Positions 40,374 through 48,441 of a stretch of 64,000 nt of DNA are shown in pieces. Source of the stretch: Roseiarcus sp963741845 (GTDB lineage Bacteria; Pseudomonadota; Alphaproteobacteria; Rhizobiales; Beijerinckiaceae); assembly GCA_963741845.1 (NCBI GenBank), contig CAVUJV010000016.1, forward strand, positions 434,001 through 498,000, read 5' to 3'. Position 1 is the stretch's first letter. Each line of letters opens with the position of its first letter. Made by a program: the position numbers and the translations under genes. The notes under the pieces are model-generated. The model saw nothing but the letters and a program-made list of their open reading frames with translations. It was not told the DNA's origin and made no database searches.

Positions 40374-40813
40374 AGCTTGATATGCGGCAGGTGACTCCAG
40401 CCGAAGGCGAAGTCGCTCTCGCCATGCTTTCGCAAATGATCGAGCCGCGCCATCGCTTCGTCGAGGTCGGGGATATATCCCTTCTCGACCGGCCACATCA
40501 CAAAATGCGCAGACTCCGGCCGCTCGAACCACTCGGCCTTGCGATTGTAGAACTGCTTGTGGACGGTCGCCCAGACGAAGCGCTCCAGGGCCTCGACGCT
40601 CTCCCAGACGGAGAGGTTGACCGCCATGGCGGGGTCGCCCGCAGGCCGGATCGCGGTGGCGTTGTTGCTCTCATCCTTCAGCCGCCAGATGAAGCCCTCC
40701 GTGCGCTCCGCGATGGCGTTGACCCGGTCGAGATTGTCCATGAACGCGCGCATGCGCGAATCATCCGTCGGGTAGCGGAACCGGCCGATGTTGAGCTGCG
40801 CGATGTGGGTCAC
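40349..40813 (-). CDS. DUF3291 domain protein inside the nuo cluster
   Basis: A 154-residue protein of the DUF3291 family, with an antibiotic-biosynthesis-monooxygenase-like ferredoxin fold. Visible features are HIAQLNIGRFRYPTDD, NLSVWESVEALERFVW, KQFYNRKAEWF and VEKGYIPDLDEAMARLDHL. No enzymatic role is established for the family. It lies between nuoF and nuoG with a six-base gap from the nuoF stop, so it is transcribed with complex I genes; it is not a complex I subunit, and this may be a recent acquisition or a lineage-specific passenger. Confidence 0.8.
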   Translation of the reverse strand: MTHIAQLNIGRFRYPTDDSRMRAFMDNLDRVNAIAERTEGFIWRLKDESNNATAIRPAGDPAMAVNLSVWESVEALERFVWATVHKQFYNRKAEWFERPESAHFVMWPVEKGYIPDLDEAMARLDHLRKHGESDFAFGWSHLPHIKLWMSRKCG

Positions 40814-40819
40814 TGCGCG

Positions 40820-42125
<1,306 letters not shown>

Positions 42126-42128
42126 CGC

Positions 42129-42791
42129 TCAGTTTCCCGGCTTACCCTGGTCGTTGGCGGGCGGCGGCGCGGCCCCGCCCTTGCCGTCGACCCCATAGAG
42201 CGTCGTCAGCGCGGTGAGGCCGCCGACCGGCTCCGACGAAACGCGGCCGATCTGCGAACCCGTCTTCACGGGCCGCCCCGCGGCGAGGTCGTCGAGGAGC
42301 TTCTCGAAATTCTCCCGCGTCAGATCTTCGTAGTAATCGTCGTTGATCTGCACCATTGGCGCATTGCAGCATGCGCCGAGGCATTCGACCTCATTCCAGG
42401 AGAACAGGCCGTCAGCCGTCACATGGCCGGGCTCGCCGACACGCTTGCGCAGCACAGCCTTGATATCCTCGGCGCCGCGCAGCACGCAGGGCGTGGTGCC
42501 GCAGAGCTGGACGTAATACTTCCCGACCGGCTCGAGATTGAACATCGTGTAGAAGGTCGCGACTTCCAGCACGCGGATCTTCGGCATGCCAAGCATCTCC
42601 GCGACCTTCTCGATCGCCGGCTTCGACAGCCAGTAGCCGCTCTGCTTCTGCGCGCGCCACAAGAGCGAGATCACCGCGGAAGCCTGACGCCCCGGCGGAT
42701 ATTTGGCGATCTGCTGATCGGCCCACGCCCTGTTCTCCGGCGTGAACTCAAAGCTCTCGGGCTGCTTCTCGGCGAGACGGCGGACGGACAT
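42129..42791 (-). CDS. nuoE: NADH-quinone oxidoreductase subunit E
   Basis: A 220-residue thioredoxin-like 2Fe-2S subunit. The four ligands are in LCGTTPCVLRGA and ECLGACCNAPMVQIND. A helical N-terminus (AVISLLWRAQKQSGYWLS) precedes it, and there is a Pro/Gly-rich C-terminal tail (GGAAPPPANDQGKPGN) typical of alphaproteobacterial NuoE. Just upstream lies a 17-codon mini-frame and then the small membrane protein gene. Confidence 0.94.
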   Translation of the reverse strand: MSVRRLAEKQPESFEFTPENRAWADQQIAKYPPGRQASAVISLLWRAQKQSGYWLSKPAIEKVAEMLGMPKIRVLEVATFYTMFNLEPVGKYYVQLCGTTPCVLRGAEDIKAVLRKRVGEPGHVTADGLFSWNEVECLGACCNAPMVQINDDYYEDLTRENFEKLLDDLAAGRPVKTGSQIGRVSSEPVGGLTALTTLYGVDGKGGAAPPPANDQGKPGN

Positions 42792-42844
42792 CGATCAACG
42801 TTTCCTGGAAAGATCCGGAAGAAGGGCGGCTGCGCTCCGAGGCG

Positions 42845-43048
42845 TCATCGCGTCTCCCCTCCCCGCGTATCGTTGAGGACGAGGAAGAGCGTCACAAGCG
42901 CAACGCCCACGACGATTCCGAGATCCGCCTGCGGCTGGATCAGCGGCTCGCCGCCCGTGAGGCGCATGCCCCCGATCACGACCGCGAAGGAGACGATGCC
43001 GGAAAGGATCAGCGAAGCGCGGTTCCTCAAAGACTGGAGGACGGTCAT
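42845..43048 (-). CDS. Small two-helix membrane protein in the nuo cluster
   Basis: A 67-residue protein starting MTVLQSLRNRASLILSGIVS, with two predicted helices (ILSGIVSFAVVIGGM and ADLGIVVGVALVTLFLVL) and a short basic tail. It overlaps the nuoD stop by ATGA, so translation is coupled to nuoD. I do not recognise it as any complex I subunit. Its place between nuoD and nuoE suggests an accessory or assembly role, or a passenger; this is inference. Confidence 0.65.
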   Translation of the reverse strand: MTVLQSLRNRASLILSGIVSFAVVIGGMRLTGGEPLIQPQADLGIVVGVALVTLFLVLNDTRGGETR

Positions 43049-44235
43049 CGGTCGACCTCCCCGAACACGATGTCGAGCGAGCCAAGGATGGCGCTGACGT
43101 CCGCCAGCATGTGCTTGCGGCAGAGGAAATCCATCGCCTGCAGATGCGCGAAGCCCGGCGCGCGAAGCTTGACGCGATAGGGCTTGTTCGAGCCGTCGGA
43201 CACGAGAAAGACGCCGAACTCGCCCTTCGGCGCCTCGACCGCCGCATAGACCTCGCCGGCCGGAACCTTGTAGCCCTCGGTATAGAGCTTGAAGTGATGG
43301 ATGAGCGCCTCCATCGAGGTCTTCATCTCGCTGCGCCGGGGCGGCGCCACCTTGCCGTCGTCGGTCGCGATCGGCCCGCGCCCGGCGTCGACGCTCAGCT
43401 TCTCGCAGCACTGCTTCATGATGGAGGTCGCCTGCCGCATCTCCTCCATGCGGACGAGATAGCGGTCGTAGCAGTCGCCGTTCTTGCCGATGGGGATGTC
43501 GAACTCCATCTCCTCGTAGCATTCATAGGGCTGCGCCTTGCGCAGGTCCCACACCGCGCCCGAGCCGCGCACCATGACGCCCGAGAAGCCCCAGGCCCAG
43601 GCGTCCGCGAGCGACACGACGCCGATGTCGACGTTGCGCTGCTTGAAAATGCGGTTGCCGGTCAGCAGCGTTTCGAGATCGTCGCAAACCTTGAGGAACG
43701 GGTCGCAAAAGGCATAGATGTCGTCGATGAGCTTCTGCGGCAGGTCCTGATGGACGCCGCCCGGCCGGACATAGGCCGCGTGCATGCGCGAGCCGCTGGC
43801 GCGCTCGTAGAACACCATCAGCTTCTCGCGCTCTTCGAAGCCCCAGAGCGGCGGCGTCAGCGCGCCGACGTCCATCGCCTGCGTCGTGACGTTGAGAAGA
43901 TGCGAGAGAAGGCGCCCGATCTCGGAATAGAGCACGCGGATGAGCTGCGCCCGGCGCGGGACCGTGATGTCCAGGAGGCGCTCGACCGCGAGCGCGTAGG
44001 CGTGCTCCTGGTTCATCGGCGCGACGTAATCGAGCCGGTCGAGATAGGGCACGTTCTGCAGATAGGTCCGCGCCTCCATCAGCTTCTCGGTGCCGCGATG
44101 CAGCAGGCCGATATGCGGATCGACGCGCTCGACCACCTCGCCGTCGAGCTCCAGCACAAGTCGCAGAACCCCGTGCGCGGCCGGGTGCTGCGGTCCGAAA
44201 TTGATCGAGAAGTTGCGGAGGTTTTGCTCGGTCAT
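43045..44235 (-). CDS. nuoD: NADH-quinone oxidoreductase subunit D
   Basis: A 396-residue 49-kDa-type subunit lining the quinone site. Marks are NFGPQHPAAHGVLRLVLELDGE, PHIGLLHRGTEKL, LDYVAPMNQEHAYALAVE and HAAYVRPGGVHQDLP. The ATG at 44235 (MTEQNLRNFSINFG) is favoured because GGAG lies eight bases upstream. Immediately upstream is the heptad-repeat/four-helix element that separates it from nuoC. Confidence 0.95.
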   Translation of the reverse strand: MTEQNLRNFSINFGPQHPAAHGVLRLVLELDGEVVERVDPHIGLLHRGTEKLMEARTYLQNVPYLDRLDYVAPMNQEHAYALAVERLLDITVPRRAQLIRVLYSEIGRLLSHLLNVTTQAMDVGALTPPLWGFEEREKLMVFYERASGSRMHAAYVRPGGVHQDLPQKLIDDIYAFCDPFLKVCDDLETLLTGNRIFKQRNVDIGVVSLADAWAWGFSGVMVRGSGAVWDLRKAQPYECYEEMEFDIPIGKNGDCYDRYLVRMEEMRQATSIMKQCCEKLSVDAGRGPIATDDGKVAPPRRSEMKTSMEALIHHFKLYTEGYKVPAGEVYAAVEAPKGEFGVFLVSDGSNKPYRVKLRAPGFAHLQAMDFLCRKHMLADVSAILGSLDIVFGEVDR

Positions 44236-44264
44236 CGGCGCCACTCCATGGCGGGCGGGCAGTC

Positions 44265-44710
44265 GGCAATAGGCAGTAGGCAGTAGAGAGCCCTCATGTC
44301 ACGGCTCCGCCGTGCGCTGAACGCTGCGAATGAGCCCTCGCAGCATTCGTCCGACAGAGTCGCATCGACTCGAGAAGCCCTTCCGCGACCTCGTTGACGC
44401 CAAGCTTGAGTCTTTGGGCAAGGATCAAATGCGTCTCAAGTTCTTTCAGCGAGCCCTGCGCGGTGCGCAAAAACGTGACATAGAAGCCTCGACTCTCGCG
44501 CCCATAACCCTCAGCGATATTGGCGGGCACAGACACCGCCGCGCGACGCAATTGAGACGTCAACCCGAAAAGCTCTTCCTTCGGGAAACCGTTCGAAAAC
44601 CGATAGCAGCCTTCAACCAGAGACATGCTCTCCTGCCAGACTTTGAGGTCGCGATAGGACCTGATCTCTCCCACCGGACCCACTGCCAATCTGCCTTACT
44701 GCCTATTGCC
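44265..44710. mobile_element. S23-type element: four-helix-bundle gene between inverted heptad repeats
   Basis: GGCAATAGGCAGTAGGCAG at 44265-44283 is repeated in inverted orientation at 44691-44710 with a single-base indel. The left copy extends as a run of seven-base units (GCAGTCG GCAATAG GCAGTAG GCAGTAG). The only gene inside is the four-helix-bundle protein at 44294-44689. The right-hand repeat reaches into the end of nuoC and supplies its last codons and stop. The structure looks like a small insertion bounded by terminal inverted repeats. No transposase is present, so mobility would have to be provided in trans. Confidence 0.6.
44294..44689 (-). CDS. Four-helix-bundle protein (S23/IVP family)
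   Basis: A 131-residue protein with the family opening SYRDLKVWQESMSLVEGCYRF, then FPKEELFGLTSQLRRAAVSV and PANIAEGYGRES, and GSLKELETHLILAQRL. Members form pentameric helical bundles; relatives are encoded in 23S rRNA intervening sequences and as Avd proteins of diversity-generating retroelements. The start is probably TTG at 44689, as homology begins a few residues later. It lies between nuoC and nuoD within inverted heptad repeats. No reverse transcriptase is nearby, so an Avd role is unlikely here. Confidence 0.85.
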   Translation of the reverse strand: MAVGPVGEIRSYRDLKVWQESMSLVEGCYRFSNGFPKEELFGLTSQLRRAAVSVPANIAEGYGRESRGFYVTFLRTAQGSLKELETHLILAQRLKLGVNEVAEGLLESMRLCRTNAARAHSQRSAHGGAVT

Positions 44711-45313
44711 TCCGCTCGCCTTCTCATCCCCCGGCAGCGGCGGGCCTTCCCACGGGCTCAGGAAGTCGAAGGCGCGAAATTCCTGATTGAGCCGCACAGG
44801 CTCGTAGCGCACCCGCTTCTCCTGGTCGTCGTAGCGGACCTCCATGAACCCGGTCATCGGGAAGTCCTTGCGCAAGGGATGGCCGTCGAACCCGTAATCC
44901 GTGAGAAGGCGGCGCAAGTCAGGATGGCCGGCGAACAGAACCCCGAACAGATCGTAGATCTCGCGCTCGTACCAGTCGGCGCCCGGATAGACCGCCGTCG
45001 CGCTCGGCACGGGCGTATCTTCGTCCGTCGCGACCTTCACGCGGATGCGGCGATTGATCTTCGGCGACAGCAGAAGATAGACGATGTCGAATCGCTTCTC
45101 GCGCTCCGGATAATCGACCCCGGAAATGTCGATGATCGACACGAACTGCGCAGACGGGTCGTCGCGCAGCCAGGTCAGCGCCTCGAGGATCCGCGTCGCA
45201 GCGACCTCCACGGTCAGCTCGCCGAAAGCCTCCGTCCGCTCGAGCGCCGCGCCCGGCAGCGCAGCCATGAACTTCTCGCCAATCGCGTGAAGCGTCTCGT
45301 CCATCATTGCCAC
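44696..45313 (-). CDS. nuoC: NADH-quinone oxidoreductase subunit C
   Basis: A 205-residue 30-kDa subunit. The conserved C-terminal segment is ADWYEREIYDLFGVLFAGHPDLRRLLTDYGFDGHPLRKDFP. The N-terminal half shows the fold of the family without cofactors. The final residues GGNRQ and the TAA stop lie within the right-hand inverted repeat of the adjacent element, so the native C-terminus may have been replaced. It follows nuoB by three bases. Confidence 0.94.
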   Translation of the reverse strand: MAMMDETLHAIGEKFMAALPGAALERTEAFGELTVEVAATRILEALTWLRDDPSAQFVSIIDISGVDYPEREKRFDIVYLLLSPKINRRIRVKVATDEDTPVPSATAVYPGADWYEREIYDLFGVLFAGHPDLRRLLTDYGFDGHPLRKDFPMTGFMEVRYDDQEKRVRYEPVRLNQEFRAFDFLSPWEGPPLPGDEKASGGNRQ

Positions 45314-45316
45314 TCG

Positions 45317-45889
45317 TCAGCGTTCGATCGTGCCGGTGCGGCGGATCTTCTTCTGGAGCATGAGGACGCCGTAGAGCAGCGCCTCCGCCGTCGGCGGGCA
45401 GCCCGGGACATAGATGTCGACGGGAACGATCCGGTCGCACCCGCGCACCACCGAATAGGAGAAGTGGTAGTAACCGCCGCCGTTCGCGCATGATCCCATC
45501 GAGATCACGTAGCGCGGCTCGGGCATCTGGTCGTAGACCTTGCGAAGCGCGGGCGCCATCTTGTTGGTCAGCGTCCCGGCGACGATCATCACGTCGGACT
45601 GGCGCGGGCTCGCGCGAGGGGCGGCGCCGAATCGCTCGAGATCGTAGCGCGGCATCGAGACCTGCATCATCTCGACCGCGCAGCAGGCGAGACCGAAGGT
45701 CATCCACATGAGCGACCCGGTGCGCGCCCACTGAATGAGATCGTCGGTCGTCGTGACGAGAAAGCCCTTGTCGGCAAGCTCGTCGTTGATCGTCCGGAAG
45801 TAAGGATCGTCGGCCCCGATCGGGCGCCCGGAGGCGTCGACGATGCCTTTGGGCTGCGGGGCGACGATCGGCGCGGCCGTCAGTCCCAT
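45317..45889 (-). CDS. nuoB: NADH-quinone oxidoreductase subunit B
   Basis: A 190-residue subunit holding cluster N2. The ligands are in TFGLACCAVEMM, SMGSCANGGGYYHF and VDIYVPGCPPTAEALL. The ATG at 45889 overlaps the nuoA stop by ten bases. An Ala/Pro-rich N-terminus is usual in this lineage. Confidence 0.95.
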   Translation of the reverse strand: MGLTAAPIVAPQPKGIVDASGRPIGADDPYFRTINDELADKGFLVTTTDDLIQWARTGSLMWMTFGLACCAVEMMQVSMPRYDLERFGAAPRASPRQSDVMIVAGTLTNKMAPALRKVYDQMPEPRYVISMGSCANGGGYYHFSYSVVRGCDRIVPVDIYVPGCPPTAEALLYGVLMLQKKIRRTGTIER

Positions 45890-46245
45890 TCCAGCGCTCC
45901 CTTGTTCCACTCGTACACGAAGCCCACCGTCAGGACCCCGAGGAAAAGGATCATCGACCAGAAGCCGAAGCTGTCGAGCGAATGGAAGACGATCGCCCAG
46001 GGAAAGAGGAAGGCGACTTCGAGGTCGAAGATGATGAACAGAAGCGACACCAGATAGAAGCGTGCGTCGAAGCGCATGCGCGCGTCGTCGAAGGGCGGGA
46101 AGCCGCACTCGTAAGGAGAGAGCTTTTCCGAATCGGGCGCCTTGAAGGCGATGAGGAAGGGCACGACCATCAGCGCGCCGCTGATCAGCGCCGCCAGGAT
46201 CACGAAGACGACCAGCGGCAAATAGTCGGAAATGAGGCTCGGCAT
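45880..46245 (-). CDS. nuoA: NADH-quinone oxidoreductase subunit A
   Basis: A 121-residue membrane subunit with three helices. The conserved loop is LSPYECGFPPFDDARMRFDARFYLVSLLFIIFDLEVAFLFPWA, given here as the span of residues about 43-85, with the Cys of the ECG motif. It is first in the nuo cluster, and the promoter must lie in the 318 bases between it and the tRNA-Asp gene. Confidence 0.95.
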   Translation of the reverse strand: MPSLISDYLPLVVFVILAALISGALMVVPFLIAFKAPDSEKLSPYECGFPPFDDARMRFDARFYLVSLLFIIFDLEVAFLFPWAIVFHSLDSFGFWSMILFLGVLTVGFVYEWNKGALEWD

Positions 46246-46384
46246 TGGCCTTGCTCACAAGGTTCGGAAGAGGGCCGTCGGAACCTCGTGTCCCGGCGTC
46301 TTGGACCCCTTCCGAGAGGGCCTATCGCAGTGCAGCGAACCATGCAAGGCGAAAGGCGAAATTCCCGCGGGGACAGTCGTACAT

Positions 46385-46405
46385 TGTCGCGCAATATGCG
46401 CGACA
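46385..46405. promoter_or_regulatory. Perfect dyad upstream of nuoA
   Basis: Nine-base arms TGTCGCGCA and TGCGCGACA flank ATA with no mismatch, 140 bases before the nuoA start. There is no T tract, so it is more likely an operator or a dispersed palindrome than a terminator. The rest of the 46246-46563 gap shows no gene I can support. Confidence 0.5.
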
Positions 46406-46563
46406 GTCGCCGACGGCTGGGTCTCCGGGTAGGACTGCCCGTTCGCCGCGCCAAGAGGCTTCAAAAGTCCGCGATCAAGGGGGCGGTGAGCAGGTCGAGA
46501 ACTTCGACGGTCGGTCAAAAGGACCGGGGCTCTCCGGTAACTGTCTGGTTCTATGAGGAAAAA

Positions 46564-46640
<77 letters not shown>

Positions 46641-46721
46641 GCGAGGAGGTCCGCCGGATAAGCCAGTGGGACCGCCAAGTCAAGGCGAGTGCGGGAGTTA
46701 AATGCGGGCGCGCAACCCTAT

Positions 46722-47456
46722 TCAGAAGCGGCCGGTCGCGAAGGACCAGCGACGCATCTCGGCCGGCGTCAGGATATGCATGTTGTCGGGCGGCAACAAC
46801 TCGGCGAGCGCGACCATCGCTGGATTGACGCCCATTCGCCGGGCGTAGCGCTTGAGAACGGAGACCATTGGTTTGTCGGCGAAATTCCGCGTGACATGCG
46901 CCGGCGCGCCCCAACCGCCGCTTTCGCTTTCGACGATGGACATCCGGTGCAGCGCCACCTGGCTGCCTTCCGGAGCGACCCGCCGCACGGCCCCCATCAT
47001 CGCGTAGACGCAGGCCGAGAGGCATTCGCCCACAAAGGGGCCGGCGTCCGCGCCCCCCTCGAAACGTCCGACGATCCCGGCGATCCGCAATTCTCGCAGG
47101 ATGTGACCAAAGACCATCGAGGCGACGACGTTGCCGCCGCGCGAATTGAAGAAGATGATTCGTCTGAGGCGCCTGTCGCCGCTTGCCGAACGCAGGAAAT
47201 CGACGAAAGCCTGCGGCGTGTTCGCGTCGATCACCCCTTCCGCGACGATGACGTGCGGGCATCGGGCGCCGCAGTTGCCGCTGTTGAGCGGCGCGACACG
47301 AAAACTCATCGAATCGGAAGCGGCGCGCGCCTGCCCCAGATGGAGAGCTGCGATCGCGAGGAACACAAGCGCCGCGACAACGATCCCCCGCCGGAGCTTG
47401 AGAAGCGGCAGGCTCACAGCCACAAGCCATTCCGCAGGAACTATCGCCTCTTTCAT
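46722..47456 (-). CDS. Exported ClpP/crotonase-fold protein (COG3904 type)
   Basis: A 244-residue protein with an N-terminal membrane anchor or uncleaved signal (GIVVAALVFLAIAALHLGQA). It has the two marks of the COG3904 predicted periplasmic group: IIFFNSRGGNVVASM, like the glycine-rich oxyanion loop of ClpP-type proteases, and GECLSACVYAMMGAVRR, where the Ser sits between two cysteines at the nucleophile position. A later SQVALHRM could give the His. A serine-protease-like activity is possible but unproven. The start at 47456 (MKEAIVPAEW) is the first with a plausible signal; a further 8 codons upstream are possible. Confidence 0.7.
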   Translation of the reverse strand: MKEAIVPAEWLVAVSLPLLKLRRGIVVAALVFLAIAALHLGQARAASDSMSFRVAPLNSGNCGARCPHVIVAEGVIDANTPQAFVDFLRSASGDRRLRRIIFFNSRGGNVVASMVFGHILRELRIAGIVGRFEGGADAGPFVGECLSACVYAMMGAVRRVAPEGSQVALHRMSIVESESGGWGAPAHVTRNFADKPMVSVLKRYARRMGVNPAMVALAELLPPDNMHILTPAEMRRWSFATGRF

Positions 47457-47647
47457 TTGGTATTTGTGCGTTCGATCCAACCTTTGCGTCCCTGCGCGGA
47501 AAGCTCGCCTGTCTCTCTTCTTCTATTGCGCCAGGGGATCCGCGCGAAGGCGTCGATCCATCAGGATGACGCCTTTCCGGCTCTTGGCCGTCCAAAGAAA
47601 ATACGTTCGCCGGAGGCTTTGCAAGGGTCTGTCCGAAAGAGGCAGAC

Positions 47648-47723
47648 TGGTGGGCGGTGACGGGCTCGAACCGCCGACCCTCTCGGTGTAAACGAGATGC
47701 TCTACCAACTGAGCTAACCGCCC
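47648..47723 (-). tRNA. tRNA-Val (TAC)
   Basis: The minus strand gives acceptor GGGCGGT pairing with ACCGCCC, D arm GCTCAGTTGGTAGAGC, anticodon loop TTTACAC (anticodon TAC) on a TCTCG/CGAGA stem, and T arm GGCGGTTCGAGCCCGTC. CCA is encoded at 47648-47650. It lies downstream of hupB. Confidence 0.95.
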
Positions 47724-47841
47724 CAATCGCGCGGCGGACACTACAGGCTCCCCGCCCCTCCGCCAAGGCGCCTCGCGCTCGGGCGCAAATGCAAACGGGC
47801 GGCCCGAAGGCCGCCCGCCGCGACGCGCATGCGCCGAAAAC

Positions 47842-48135
47842 TTACTTCCTGGCGCTGCTCTTCTTGTTCAACGTGGCCTTGAGCGCCGCGCCGGGCTTGA
47901 AACGGGCGTTCTTCGAGGCGGCGATCTTGATCTCCTTGCCGGTCGCCGGGTTGCGACCCTTGCCGGCGGCGCGCTCCTTCACGAGGAAGGTTCCAAAGCC
48001 GACGAGCCGGACTTCCTCACCCTTCTTCAGGGTCTTGACGATGCCGTCGAGCACCGCTTCCAGCGCGGCGGCCGCGCTCACTTTGGTCAGTTCCGCTTCT
48101 GTCGCAATGTGATCGACGAGCTCGAGCTTGTTCAT
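47842..48135 (-). CDS. hupB: DNA-binding protein HU
   Basis: A 97-residue HU/IHF-family protein. The dimerisation part begins MNKLELVDHIATEAELTK, and the DNA-binding arm contains GFGTFLVKERAAGKGRNPATG, with the conserved RNP tip. The C-terminal KSSARK tail is basic. It binds DNA non-specifically as a dimer and compacts the nucleoid. It lies between lon and the tRNA-Val gene, the usual alphaproteobacterial order. Confidence 0.94.
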   Translation of the reverse strand: MNKLELVDHIATEAELTKVSAAAALEAVLDGIVKTLKKGEEVRLVGFGTFLVKERAAGKGRNPATGKEIKIAASKNARFKPGAALKATLNKKSSARK

Positions 48136-48385
48136 GTCCTGCCTCTCTCCGTAACCGAAGCGGCGCCGTTCCCGGCGACCGCCGTCCTTGCGCGGGCCCT
48201 GTCGTCGCCGCGCCTGCCCGACCGCTCCTCCCCGCCCTGCGGCTTTCCTGGAAGCGCCGCTCTTTGCGCGAATTGACGGCTGAGTTCGCCTCATTGCTCT
48301 CCTTTTCCCCTAGAGAACGCAAGAGTCTGCGGGGATCGGTCACAGAAAAAGCGCCGCTTTCCGGTGCAGAAACGGCGTTGACAAG

Positions 48386-48418
48386 AAAAAAGGCCGCGAA
48401 TCCGGGGGATTCGCGGCC
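48386..48418 (-). terminator. Rho-independent terminator of lon
   Basis: A perfect 12-bp stem (48392-48403 with 48407-48418, arms GGCCGCGAATCC and GGATTCGCGGCC) with a three-base loop is followed on the minus strand by six T residues (48391-48386). It lies 24 bases after the lon stop. The rest of the 48136-48441 gap must hold the hupB promoter and leader; I see no other gene. Confidence 0.92.
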
Positions 48419-48441
48419 TCTTCGTCAGCTCGGATCGGCGC

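Noticed and set aside
44294..44689. The four-helix-bundle gene as an Avd of a diversity-generating retroelement
   Set aside because: No reverse transcriptase, template repeat or variable-repeat target gene is nearby.
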